Source: an uncultured Adlercreutzia sp. (GTDB lineage Bacteria; Actinomycetota; Coriobacteriia; Coriobacteriales; Eggerthellaceae). From it: a stretch of 53,137 nucleotides of DNA. The stretch spans positions 1 to 53,137 of the forward strand of contig CABSMC010000007.1 in assembly GCA_902478715.1 (NCBI GenBank), written 5' to 3'. The position numbers and the translations under genes are program-made. This document shows positions 28,261 to 36,603 of this stretch, one piece after another; within the stretch, counting starts at the first letter, position 1; each line of letters begins with the position of its first letter. Below the pieces are notes generated by a model. It was not told the DNA's origin. It ran no database searches and saw only the letters and a program-made list of their open reading frames with translations.

Positions 28261-29475
28261 ATGGGCAAGTTGACCGACGAGGAGTTCCGTGATTTCCTGA
28301 AGACCTGCCGCGAGCTGGCGGAAGGCCCCTTCGAGGAGATGCAGCGTGAGGTGGAGGTCACCAACAAGTTCCCGCAGGAGTTCATCGACCTGGCCCGCGA
28401 GAACAACCTGTACCGCTACGCGCTGCCCGAGGAATACGGCGGATGGGGCTTCACCGAGAAGGAGATCCTGCAGGTGCAGGAGGAGTTCTCGCGCGGCCCG
28501 GGCGGCATGCGCATGCACCTGCACTACGCCGCCGACCTGAACTGGCGCATCCTGGACGACTACGGCTGCGACGAGCTGAAGGCCGCCTACATGGACAAGT
28601 TCGCCGACAAGACCATCTTCACCTGCTTCGCGCTCACCGAGCAGACCGGCGGCACCGGCGCCGACGTGCACACCACGGCCGTGAAAGACGCGGATGGCAA
28701 TTACATTCTGAACGGCGAGAAGTGGCTCATATCTCACACCGACGTGGCCCAGTTCGCCTACGTCATCGCCGTGACCGACCCGGACAAGAAGGGCGACGAG
28801 CGCCTCTCCGCCTTCTTCGTGCCCATGGACGCCGAGGGCTTCGAGCTCGTGGACATGCCGCATATGATGGGCTGCCGCGGCGCGGGGCACGCCGGCTTCA
28901 AAATGACCGACGTGAAGCTCGAGCCGAAGTACCTGCTCGGCAAGGAAGGCCAGGGCATGGAAGTGGCCATGCACTCGCTGGCCATCTCCCGCGTGCACAT
29001 CGCCGACTCGAACCTCGGCATGTGCCAGCGCATGCTGGAGATGTCGCTGGCCCGGGCGCGCGACCGCGTGACCTTCGGCAAGACCATCAACACGCGCCAG
29101 GCCATCAAGATGAAGCTGGCCGACATGGCCTGCGCCACCCACGCCCTGCGCTGCATGATCATCGATTTCGCCGAGGACTACGACCGCGACCCGCACAACC
29201 CCTACATCGCCGAGAAGGCGGCCATGTGCAAGCTGTTCTCCATCGAGGCGGTAAAGAAGGTCTCCGACGAAATGCTGGAGATCTTCGGCGGCGACGGCTA
29301 CTTCGAGGACAGTCCTTACGGCCCCACCGAGCGCCTCTATCGCGACTGCCGGGCGCTGTGGCTGGAGGAGGGCTCCCCCACCATCCAGCGCATCACCATC
29401 GCCCGCGAGCTGGAGCGCCACGACGGCGTCGTGGAATACCCCGCCCTCGACTGGATCGCCGGCACCGACCTGTAG
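28261..29475 (+). CDS. Acyl-CoA dehydrogenase with Glu at the MCAD position
   Basis: A 404-residue FAD enzyme, a divergent ACAD. The beta-domain motif is ALTEQTGGTGAD (~125), followed by NGEKWLISHTD (~150). The C-domain has RVTFGKTINTRQAIK (~270) and EIFGGDGYFEDSPYGPTERLYRDCRALWLEEGSPTIQRI (~340-380). Glu in LEEGSPTIQR fits the catalytic position. The ATG at 28261 has AGGAGG before it; the much longer reading crosses the tetR gene in another frame and is rejected. It is followed by a strong terminator. It probably depends on one of the two ETFs; the substrate is unknown. Confidence 0.9.
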   Translation: MGKLTDEEFRDFLKTCRELAEGPFEEMQREVEVTNKFPQEFIDLARENNLYRYALPEEYGGWGFTEKEILQVQEEFSRGPGGMRMHLHYAADLNWRILDDYGCDELKAAYMDKFADKTIFTCFALTEQTGGTGADVHTTAVKDADGNYILNGEKWLISHTDVAQFAYVIAVTDPDKKGDERLSAFFVPMDAEGFELVDMPHMMGCRGAGHAGFKMTDVKLEPKYLLGKEGQGMEVAMHSLAISRVHIADSNLGMCQRMLEMSLARARDRVTFGKTINTRQAIKMKLADMACATHALRCMIIDFAEDYDRDPHNPYIAEKAAMCKLFSIEAVKKVSDEMLEIFGGDGYFEDSPYGPTERLYRDCRALWLEEGSPTIQRITIARELERHDGVVEYPALDWIAGTDL

Positions 29476-29506
29476 GCACCAAACGACAGCCATCCCCCTC
29501 ACGAGC

Positions 29507-29540
29507 AAGGCCCTGCGACGCAAATCGCAGGGCCTTTTTC
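29507..29540 (+). terminator. Terminator after ACAD gene, between convergent genes
   Basis: AAGGCCCTGCGA (29507-29518), loop CGCAAA, TCGCAGGGCCTT (29525-29536), then TTT. Confidence 0.9.
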
Positions 29541-29545
29541 AAACT

Positions 29546-29845
29546 CTACCCGAAGCGGTACTCCACGCCCATGGTGGGCTGGGGGTTCTCCCACTTCCTC
29601 ACGATGGTGCCCTCGCAAGCGATGCGGCAGGTGCCGCACTCCAGGCAGCCGGCGTAGTCGAAGCTCGTCGCGCCGTCCTCGTCGATCTTGTAGAGGGCCG
29701 CGGGGCATACCCGCACGAGCTTCTTGAACTCCTCGATGTCCGGATCCTCCACAAGCTCGATGTGGGCGCTCTCCTCGTCCACCTCGTACTTGTTCACGGC
29801 GATCAGCTCGTCAACGTTCACGGTAATCGGTGCGATCTGGCTCAC
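29546..29845 (-). CDS. fixX: Ferredoxin-like protein FixX
   Basis: A 99-residue ferredoxin-like partner of FixC. Key segments KLVRVCPAALYK (~47) and FDYAGCLECGTCRIAC (~65-80) match FixX, and the C-terminal GVEYRFG closely follows the E. coli FixX end. Translation begins at GTG (29843-29845), overlapping the fixC stop as GTGA, so it is coupled to FixC. It passes electrons in the FixABCX complex. Confidence 0.93.
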   Translation of the reverse strand: MSQIAPITVNVDELIAVNKYEVDEESAHIELVEDPDIEEFKKLVRVCPAALYKIDEDGATSFDYAGCLECGTCRIACEGTIVRKWENPQPTMGVEYRFG

Positions 29846-31143
29846 AGCGCGCTCACCGCCTTCCTCACCTCGTTGGCGGTCTTGAAAAGCCCGCGCTTCT
29901 TGATAATGGGCATGATGCGGCGGCGCAGGGGCTCCTGCGGGCGCCCGTCCACGCTGAACATGGCGTTGAACACCTCCGCCGCCATGGTCGGGTAGTCGTT
30001 GAACATCGCGTCCCACTCCTCCATGACGTGGGGCCACTTGCGGAAGGTCTTAAGGTCCTTGATGACGAAGGAGTCCTCCATGCGGCGCGCATATCCGGAA
30101 AGCCCCGCCGCGCTCGCATCTCCCGCGTCGATGGCCTCGACGGCCGCCTCGGCGGCCATGCGCCCGCTCGCCACGGCGAAGTCCATGCCGCGCACCTGAT
30201 AGCCCATGTTCATGCAGAGGCCGGCTGCCTCGCCGGCCAGAAGCGCCCCGTCGAACACGTACTGGGGCACCATGTCGTAGCCGCCCTCGGGCACCATGTG
30301 CCCGGAGTGCTCGACCATCTTGGCTCCCCGGATGATGGGCGCCACCGCCGGATGGCCCTTGAAGTCCTCAAGCATCTGGTAGACCGGCGTGTCGTTTCCG
30401 CCGCCGGCCGCCGTGGAGATGGTGGCCACGAGTCCCAGCGAGATGGAGTCCCTGTTGGTGTACAAAAAGCCTCCGCCTACCTTGCCGTGGGTGCAGTCGC
30501 CGACGAACAGCATCGCGGCGCCCTCGCCCTCGGGCAGAAGGAACCGGTCCTCGATCACGCCCGCGGGCAGCTCGAACACCTCCTTGATGCCGACGGCCAT
30601 CTGGCAGGGCGCGGGCCGCGCGTTCCCGAGGCAGCGCTCGGACAAAAGCGTGTTTGTGCCCTCGGCCACGATGACGACCTGGGACGTGATCTCGTCCTCG
30701 CCGGCGCGGATGCCGACGACTTTGCCGGACTCGTCCTTCAAAAGCTCCTCCACGGCGATGCCGCAGATGTACTCGGCTCCGGCGTCCTCGGCCTTCTCGG
30801 CCAGCCACTGGTCGAAGGGGCCTCGCAGCACCGAGTAGGAGTCCTTGCCCTCCTCGGCGAGCACGGGGCTCGTGAAGTCGATGGTCATCTCGGAGTCGCT
30901 GTTCAGCATGGCGATCCGCTCGTGGGTGATCTTGCGCTCCAGGGGCGCCTCGGACTCGAAGTCCGGGAACACCTCCTTCAGCGAGTGGCTGTAGATGCGC
31001 CCGCCGGTCATGTTCTTGGCGCCGGCGTAGTTGCCGCGCTCCACCACGAGCACGCTCTTGCCTGCCGAGGCCGCCACGTAGGCCGCCACCGCGCCCGCGC
31101 ACCCGCTGCCGACGACAATGATGTCGAAATCTGCGTCAGACAC
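29842..31143 (-). CDS. fixC: FAD-dependent oxidoreductase FixC (ETF-quinone oxidoreductase type)
   Basis: A 433-residue flavoprotein of the FixC/ETF-QO family. The N-terminal FAD motif is DIIVVGSGCAGAVAAYVAASAGKSVLVVERG (residues ~6-37), then NMTGGRIYSH and VLRGPFDQWLAEKAEDAGAE (~105). DGALLAGEAAGLCMN and YQVRGMDFAVASGRMAAEA (~310-340) are FixC-like. The start is GTG (31141-31143) after AAAGGAG. It is third in fixABCX on the minus strand, with a hairpin in the fixB-fixC gap. In E. coli this complex supplies electrons for carnitine reduction; in nitrogen fixers it supplies reduced ferredoxin. Which applies here is not shown, but the adjacent caiD/caiABC genes favour the first. Confidence 0.95.
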   Translation of the reverse strand: MSDADFDIIVVGSGCAGAVAAYVAASAGKSVLVVERGNYAGAKNMTGGRIYSHSLKEVFPDFESEAPLERKITHERIAMLNSDSEMTIDFTSPVLAEEGKDSYSVLRGPFDQWLAEKAEDAGAEYICGIAVEELLKDESGKVVGIRAGEDEITSQVVIVAEGTNTLLSERCLGNARPAPCQMAVGIKEVFELPAGVIEDRFLLPEGEGAAMLFVGDCTHGKVGGGFLYTNRDSISLGLVATISTAAGGGNDTPVYQMLEDFKGHPAVAPIIRGAKMVEHSGHMVPEGGYDMVPQYVFDGALLAGEAAGLCMNMGYQVRGMDFAVASGRMAAEAAVEAIDAGDASAAGLSGYARRMEDSFVIKDLKTFRKWPHVMEEWDAMFNDYPTMAAEVFNAMFSVDGRPQEPLRRRIMPIIKKRGLFKTANEVRKAVSAL

Positions 31144-31176
31144 GCTTCTCTCCTTTCAGATTCACGCTCGATCCCA

Positions 31177-31222
31177 AGGGCGGGAGGCCGGCGACCATGG
31201 CCGCGCCGGCGCCTCCCGCCCT
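31177..31222 (-). other. GC-rich hairpin in the fixB-fixC gap
   Basis: Perfect 12-bp arms AGGGCGGGAGGC (31177-31188) and GCCTCCCGCCCT (31211-31222) without a T-run, inside an operon. It may set mRNA stability or attenuate expression rather than end it. Confidence 0.55.
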
Positions 31223-31235
31223 CAATCGAGAAGGC

Positions 31236-32120
31236 CTACAGGGCCGCCGTCAGGGCCGGCAGCACGTCTTTGATGTCGCCCACCAGACCGTAGTCGCACT
31301 GCTTGAAGACGGGGGCGTTCTTGTCCTTGTTGATGGCGAACACAGCTCCGGAGCGGTTGCAGCCCACCATGTGCTGCATCTGGCCGGAAATACCGCAGGC
31401 CACATACACCTTCGGCGTGAGCGTGAGGCCGGAAACGCCCACGTAGGTGCTCTGGGGCATCCAGTCGACGCCCTCGGTCAAGGGACGGGAGCAGGCCAGA
31501 CCGCCGTCGATCTTGTCGGCCAGCGCGCGGGCCAAGTCGAGCTCGGACTCCTCGGCGAACCCGCGGCCGCAGGCCACGACGGCCTCGGCCTTGAACAGAT
31601 CGGCGCCGCCCTTCTCGCGCTCGCGGGAGGACACCAGGCGCAGCGAACGGGCCGGCGCGATCCAGGCCACGGTCTCGGCCACGGCGCTGCCCGCAGGCTC
31701 GGCGTCAGCGAAGGTGCCAGGGACCACCGTGTAGAAGGCCACGTCTCCCGCGGCCTTGCGCACGCGCTCGCCCACGCCGCCGAAGTAGAGGCTCAGGGCG
31801 CCCCCGTCCTCGAAGGCCGTCACATCGGTGATGGCGGCGGCCCCCGCAGCGGCGGCCAAACGTCCCAGCACCGACTTCACATGGCGGGTCGGCTCAGCCA
31901 GCAACACAGCGGGCTGCTCCTTGTCGTAGATGGACTGAATGGTGAGGTAGGCATCGTCGGCCACGGCGCCCTCGGGCACCTCGACGATATAGGCGGCATC
32001 GGCGACGTTCTCCGGAGCCTCGCCGAAGACAACGAGCGCCACCTCGTCGGCGAGGGGGCGGGCGCCGGCTGCCAGCTCGCGGGCGGCCTCGGAATGCTCG
32101 GCAATAACCAGTGCTTTCAT
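31236..32120 (-). CDS. fixB: Electron transfer flavoprotein FixB (alpha)
   Basis: A 294-residue ETF alpha subunit of the Fix type. ACSRPLTEGVDWMPQSTYVGVSGLTL and VYVACGISGQIQHMVGCNRSGAVFAINKDKNAPVFKQCDYGLVGDIKDVLPALTAAL (given here in pieces: CGISGQIQHMVG, INKDKNAPVF, DYGLVGD) closely resemble E. coli FixB, especially the C-terminus LPALTAAL. Two ATGs lie 6 bases apart (32126 and 32120). The second is chosen because AAGGAG is 8 bases before it but only 2 before the first. It partners FixA to reduce CaiA. Confidence 0.93.
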   Translation of the reverse strand: MKALVIAEHSEAARELAAGARPLADEVALVVFGEAPENVADAAYIVEVPEGAVADDAYLTIQSIYDKEQPAVLLAEPTRHVKSVLGRLAAAAGAAAITDVTAFEDGGALSLYFGGVGERVRKAAGDVAFYTVVPGTFADAEPAGSAVAETVAWIAPARSLRLVSSREREKGGADLFKAEAVVACGRGFAEESELDLARALADKIDGGLACSRPLTEGVDWMPQSTYVGVSGLTLTPKVYVACGISGQMQHMVGCNRSGAVFAINKDKNAPVFKQCDYGLVGDIKDVLPALTAAL

Positions 32121-32170
32121 GTTCATGTCTCCTTATCGGGTCGTGGAATTCGAAACGTGGGGAGGGACGC

Positions 32171-32926
32171 TTACAGGGCCGCCTTGAGCGCCGCGGCAAA
32201 CGCCTCGATGGCGCCGTCGGCGGAAGCGTCAGCCACATTGCAGGCGCGCTCGGCGGCCTCGGGAGCCGCACAGGAGACGACCTCGACGGCGCTCACGGGA
32301 GCTACGGGAGCGCCCTTCACATCCATGGGCTTCTTGCCAGCCGCCAGAATGTCCTTCATGCCGGGGATGCGCGGCGTGGCGACATCGGGCGTCACGGCGA
32401 TGACGGCCGGCAGCGGAACCTCCACTTCCTCCACCACGTCCTCGAGCGTGCGCTCGACGACCATCGAGTCGCCCTCGGCCTTGATGGCCGTCACCGCGTT
32501 CACGGAAGGAACTCCAAGACGGGCGGCCAGCTGCACATCGACCTGCTGGGCGTATTCATCGGCAGAGCCGTCGCCGCACAGGATGAGATCGAAGCCCCCC
32601 TCGCCCACGATCGCGGCCAGCTCCTCGGCCGTGCCGGCGGTATCGAGAGCGGCCAGCGCGTCGTCGGCGACCATGACCAGATCGTCGACCCCGCGGGCGA
32701 GCACGTTCTTCTTCAGCTTGGAGTCGTCGATGGAGGCCGCCCCCACCGTCACGGCGGTCACCGTGGAGCCGGGGTTGGCAGCAGCCAGCTGGGCCGCCGC
32801 CTCAAGCGCGTTCAAGTCGTAGGTCGACACCGTCCCCTTCGCCTTGGAGAAGTCCAGGGTGCCATCGGAGGCCACCTGGATGTCCTGATCGTCGGGAACC
32901 ACCTTGAATGCCACTGCGATCTTCAC
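32171..32926 (-). CDS. fixA: Electron transfer flavoprotein FixA (beta)
   Basis: A 251-residue ETF beta subunit. Segments FKVVPDDQDIQV (~7), GTLDFSKAK (~20), YDLNALEAA, GFDLILCGDGSADEYAQQV (~115) and VPLPAVIAVTPDVATPRIPGMKDIL (~165-185) follow E. coli FixA closely. Translation begins at GTG (32924-32926) with AAAGG before it. It is the first gene of the fixABCX operon and is divergent from caiD. The full order A-B-C-X equals that of E. coli fixABCX. Confidence 0.94.
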   Translation of the reverse strand: MKIAVAFKVVPDDQDIQVASDGTLDFSKAKGTVSTYDLNALEAAAQLAAANPGSTVTAVTVGAASIDDSKLKKNVLARGVDDLVMVADDALAALDTAGTAEELAAIVGEGGFDLILCGDGSADEYAQQVDVQLAARLGVPSVNAVTAIKAEGDSMVVERTLEDVVEEVEVPLPAVIAVTPDVATPRIPGMKDILAAGKKPMDVKGAPVAPVSAVEVVSCAAPEAAERACNVADASADGAIEAFAAALKAAL

Positions 32927-33221
32927 TTCTGCACCTTTCTCTTCAAGAACTTCTCTCACGTATCGGTTCGTTTCAAGCGGAGCGCCTCGCTGCAGCCGAT
33001 GGCGCTCCGTTGGTGCCATAGTGCCGCGGCTCGCTTTGGCCGTCATCGCCAAAACCCCGTGAAAGCATCGTTACTCAAAATGTAGTGATGCCCCTTAAGC
33101 TGGGTATTCCCCATATACCGCGCCCCTTGCGATGCCCTCGAAAGCCGCCCCGCCTACCATAGATTTCGATGCGAGGGACGCATCATCTGGCAATCAGTTC
33201 TCAAGAATCTAGGAGGAACCA
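32927..33221. promoter_or_regulatory. Divergent fixA/caiD promoter region
   Basis: 295 bases without a gene. GGTAT-TCCCCAT-ATACC (33103-33119) is a 17-base inverted repeat placed between the two starts and a candidate operator. AGGAGG precedes the caiD ATG. E. coli shares the logic of divergent cai and fix units. Confidence 0.5.
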
Positions 33222-34007
33222 ATGGCTGACTACTTTGGCACCGACACCGTCGTATCCGAGCTGCGCGATGACGGCTTGCTCATCATCCGCATCAACCGCC
33301 CCGAGGTGGCCAACGCCCTGAACGGGGTGACCTCCGCGGCCATGGAGAACATCATGAACCACGCCGAGACCGACAAGGCGGTGCGCGCCATCGTCGTGAC
33401 CGGCACTGGCAAGGTGTTCTGCGCCGGCGAGGATCTCTCCGAGCTCTCCGAGGGCGGCGAATGCCAGACGGTCACCGAGCACGGCTTCGGCGGCCTCACT
33501 GCGCGCTTGTGCTCCAAGCCGGTCATCTGCGCCTGCAACGGCTCGGCGGCCGGCGGCGGCATGGAGATCGCGCTTTCCTGCGACATGGTGGTAGCCGCCG
33601 AGAACGCGAAGTTCGGCTGCACCGAGGTGGGACTCGGCATCATCGCCTCCACCGGCGGCATCGTGCGCCTCGCCCGCGACATCAACCGCAAGGACTGCAT
33701 GGAGCTTCTGCTCACCGGCAAGAAGATCAAGGCCCCCGAGGCTAAGGCGCTCGGCCTCATCAACTACGTGGTGCCCGCCGAAGAGGTGCTCGACCGCGCC
33801 ATCGAGCTGGCCGAGGAGTGCCTGAAGAACGCGCCTCTGGCCCTGAAGTGGACGAAGTTCATCGTGCATGCCGCCGACCAGATGTCCGAGGAGGACGCCA
33901 TGCGCTTCTCCGATGCGGCCTACCGCTTCCTGGAGAAGACCGACGACGGCATCGAGGGTCCAGCCGCCTTCGTCGAGAAGCGCGCCCCCCACTGGACCGG
34001 CCGATAG
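33222..34007 (+). CDS. caiD: Crotonobetainyl-CoA hydratase-like (CaiD)
   Basis: A 261-residue crotonase-fold hydratase. TGTGKVFCAGEDLSEL (~62) and CNGSAAGGGMEIALSCDMVV (~105) are the oxyanion-hole segments, and FGCTEVGLGIIASTGGIVRL (~128) carries the Glu region. The C-terminus EGPAAFVEKRAPHWTGR follows that of E. coli CaiD (a 'EGP.AF.EKR.P.W.GR' ending), a useful marker among crotonases. It would dehydrate L-carnitinyl-CoA to crotonobetainyl-CoA. AGGAGG precedes ATG 33222. It stands alone between fixABCX and the MFS gene, divergent from fixA. Another enoyl-CoA substrate remains possible. Confidence 0.8.
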   Translation: MADYFGTDTVVSELRDDGLLIIRINRPEVANALNGVTSAAMENIMNHAETDKAVRAIVVTGTGKVFCAGEDLSELSEGGECQTVTEHGFGGLTARLCSKPVICACNGSAAGGGMEIALSCDMVVAAENAKFGCTEVGLGIIASTGGIVRLARDINRKDCMELLLTGKKIKAPEAKALGLINYVVPAEEVLDRAIELAEECLKNAPLALKWTKFIVHAADQMSEEDAMRFSDAAYRFLEKTDDGIEGPAAFVEKRAPHWTGR

Positions 34008-34036
34008 GCGAACTGCTCCATAGGTATTCAGCACAT

Positions 34037-34067
34037 GAAGAGCCCGCCACCGAGGCGGGCTCTTCTG
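34037..34067 (+). terminator. Terminator after caiD
   Basis: GAAGAGCCCGCC (34037-34048), ACCGA loop, GGCGGGCTCTTC (34054-34065). The T-tract is short (TCTTCT). A weaker hairpin with the arms GGAAGAGCCC/GGGCTCTTCC lies at 34194-34224, near the convergent MFS stop. Confidence 0.65.
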
Positions 34068-34278
34068 CCGCTTAGAGGCTGGCGCTCCTTGCTTCCCAGA
34101 CTACGCGTCCCAAGCCCTCTCTCGAATCCGTGCGGCAAGATCGCCATGCACCAAGGGGGTCTTCCCCCCTCCTGCCGAAGCCCCGCATAAGCAGGAAGAG
34201 CCCGTCACTCAGAGGGGCTCTTCCATTCTCGAAATTTAAGATCTTCTGCCGATAGCTGGAACCCTGAGAACCAACGCT

Positions 34279-35694
34279 CTATCTATCGTCGATGCCGCTC
34301 GTCTCGGCGAGGGACTTGCCCCGGGTCTCGGGCGCCAAGAAGTACGACAGAACGAGCCCGAGCAGCACGAGCCCCGCCGCCACGAGCATCACCGGTCCCA
34401 CGCCCCAGGCATCTAAGGCGAGAGGCGTCCCGTAGGTAGCCGCGATGGTGCCGATGCGCGAGAAGCCGATGGCGATGCCGACGGCCGTCGCGCGCACCTC
34501 GGTGGGAAAGAGCTCGTTGGGGTACAGCCACTGCAGGATGCCCGGGCCGCCACTGAAAAACGCGTAAAGCCCGAATGCGAGAATGATCACCGTCACCGGC
34601 GCCGTGGGCCACAGCCCCAGCACGAGCAGACCCGCCGCCATGAGCGCGAAGCTCATGAGCAGCAAGGGGCGCCGCCCCATGGAATTCAGCCAGAACATGG
34701 CCGGAATGCTTCCCACCAGGAAGAACAGGCTCACAGCGCTCTCGCCCAGAATGGCCTCATGGCCCTCCCCGAGGCCGAACGCGGTCATAATCTCGGGACC
34801 GAAGGTGTAGATGGCGTACATGGGCACCACCTGGCACAGGATGAACACCCCGAGGAAGATCATGCGCTTGAGGTACTCGCCATGCAAAAGCGTCGCCAGC
34901 GGCGTCTTGTCCGCCGGCTTTACGGGCGCAAGCTCCACATCGGGGCCGAACACGCGATCCATCACGGCCCGCGCCTCGGCATGGCGCCCCTTGCTCGCCA
35001 GCCACAAGGGGGACTCGGGAATATCGTGCCGTCCTACGAGGAGAACCACGCAGGGCGCCACGGCGCTGCCGAGCATCCATTTCCAGCCGTCTTCCACGCC
35101 GTAGAGCCCGTAGCCCACCACGGCGGCCACGGTGGCGCCCAGATACCATGCCGCCGACACCATTCCCATGGAGATCGACCGATGCTCCTTGGGCGTGAAC
35201 TCGGCGATGAGCGAGGTGGCGATGGGATAGTCGGCGCCGACGAACACGCCGATGAGGAACCGGGCGGCCACGAGCTGCCAGGCCTCGGCAACGAATACGC
35301 TCAGAAGCGAGAACAGCCCGATCGCCACCAAATCGATGATGAACATCTTCTTGCGGCCGATGGCGTCGGTGAGGTAGCCCCCCGTGATGGTTCCCACGAA
35401 GATGCCGACGAGCACCGACGCGCCTATGGCCGCGCTCCAGACATCGGTCAGCCCGAAAGCCGGCACGATCTGGGTGAGCGCCACACCGATGAGCGACAGC
35501 ACGTAGCCGTCGAGGAAGGAGCCGCCCGACGAGAAGAACGTGATCTTGCGCAGAAACGGCGTCATGGCCACATCGTCCATGGTCCTCTTCGCCGTCTGGC
35601 GCACCTTGCGGGCCATATCTCCGCTGATCTCCTTCGCCGCAGCGGTTGCCGGCGGGCTCGCCACCTGGGTCATCGCCTTCACATCGCTCGCCAT
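34279..35694 (-). CDS. MFS transporter, sugar-porter-like family
   Basis: A 471-residue 12-helix carrier. GGYLTDAIGRKKMF (~105) is the MFS loop motif 2-3, and EFTPKEHRSISMGM and PNELFPTEVRATAVG (~395) are typical of the sugar-porter/aromatic-acid group, with C-terminal FLAPETRGKSLAE as the sugar-porter ending. A 55-residue cytosolic N-terminus precedes helix 1. It lies 10 bases after the MaoC-type hydratase gene and ends the cai run. It would import or export carnitine or a related acid; specificity cannot be read. Confidence 0.85.
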   Translation of the reverse strand: MASDVKAMTQVASPPATAAAKEISGDMARKVRQTAKRTMDDVAMTPFLRKITFFSSGGSFLDGYVLSLIGVALTQIVPAFGLTDVWSAAIGASVLVGIFVGTITGGYLTDAIGRKKMFIIDLVAIGLFSLLSVFVAEAWQLVAARFLIGVFVGADYPIATSLIAEFTPKEHRSISMGMVSAAWYLGATVAAVVGYGLYGVEDGWKWMLGSAVAPCVVLLVGRHDIPESPLWLASKGRHAEARAVMDRVFGPDVELAPVKPADKTPLATLLHGEYLKRMIFLGVFILCQVVPMYAIYTFGPEIMTAFGLGEGHEAILGESAVSLFFLVGSIPAMFWLNSMGRRPLLLMSFALMAAGLLVLGLWPTAPVTVIILAFGLYAFFSGGPGILQWLYPNELFPTEVRATAVGIAIGFSRIGTIAATYGTPLALDAWGVGPVMLVAAGLVLLGLVLSYFLAPETRGKSLAETSGIDDR

Positions 35695-35704
35695 GGCGCG
35701 CCCC

Positions 35705-36571
35705 CTATTCCCACTCGGCGAGGCAGAAGTTCAGAAACGGCCGGGCCGCCCCATCGTCCGCGTCCACCACGCGGAAGCGAGCCTCGCCCTCGCCCATCTT
35801 CCACACCTGGGTGCAAAGGCGCGTGCCCGGCAGCACCGGAGAAGTGAAGCGGCACTTGAAGCGACGCAGGCGCTCGGGCTGTCCGGGGATGAGCAGCGCG
35901 ATGAGGTGGCGCATGGCGATGCCGGCCGTGCAGACGCCATGGTTGATGGGGCGCGCCAGCCCGGTCTGCTCGGTGTAGGCCCAATCGATGTGCTGCTGGT
36001 GCCAGTCGCCCATGAGCCGGTAGATGAGGGGCCACTGATAGCCGCACACCTCCTCGTAGGTGAGATCAGGCTCGCGGTCGGGATACTCGACGACGTCCTT
36101 CGGGGGCCTCTCGCCGCCGAAGCCGCCGTCGTAAATGCAGCAGTCGTAGGTCTCCACGGTGCACAGGTGCACGCCGTCGGCGGAATAGGACTTCCCCACC
36201 TGCTTGGAGAGCGACCCGCGGCCCTCCCCGCGATCCCAGATGGCCTCTTGCGTGACATAGGTCTCCACATGATCGTTCATCTTGAAGGGCGCATGGAAAT
36301 AGGCGTCGATTCCGTAGTGCAGCGAGCCGCTGTAATCGAAGCCGTAGTCCAGCATGGTCGTCATCTCCTCGTTCACCGTCAGCGGCACGCCGAAGATGGG
36401 CAGCACCTGAAGCCGCGGGTTCTCGGCGTCGTGCTCGTTCACGTACTCCAGATCGGTCTTTCCGTCCCAGCCGGCGCCGCAGCCGAGCGCGCAGATCTCC
36501 AAGTCCTTGAAAGTGTAGTCCCGAACGAACGGGCCGAACGTCCTGCCGACGATTTCCGTTGAGATGGCCAT
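35705..36571 (-). CDS. MaoC/hydratase-2-like double hot-dog enoyl-CoA hydratase
   Basis: A 288-residue protein of the HSD17B4-type hydratase-2 family. The catalytic segment YRLMGDWHQQHIDWAYTEQTGLARPINHGVCTAGI (~190-225, in parts: MGDWHQQHID, PINHGVCTAG) retains the Asp and His of the family's 'GD.NP.HiD..' motif, though NP is replaced by HQ. The N-terminal hot-dog half has PIFGVPLTVNEEMTTMLDYG. Hydratase-2 enzymes act on (R)-3-hydroxyacyl-CoA. L-carnitine is (R)-configured, so this enzyme may work beside or instead of CaiD (inference). It lies 32 bases from caiC. ATG follows GAGGAGG. Confidence 0.78.
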   Translation of the reverse strand: MAISTEIVGRTFGPFVRDYTFKDLEICALGCGAGWDGKTDLEYVNEHDAENPRLQVLPIFGVPLTVNEEMTTMLDYGFDYSGSLHYGIDAYFHAPFKMNDHVETYVTQEAIWDRGEGRGSLSKQVGKSYSADGVHLCTVETYDCCIYDGGFGGERPPKDVVEYPDREPDLTYEEVCGYQWPLIYRLMGDWHQQHIDWAYTEQTGLARPINHGVCTAGIAMRHLIALLIPGQPERLRRFKCRFTSPVLPGTRLCTQVWKMGEGEARFRVVDADDGAARPFLNFCLAEWE

Positions 36572-36603
36572 GCTGTATCCTCCTCGTCAATAGGGTTTCG
36601 TAT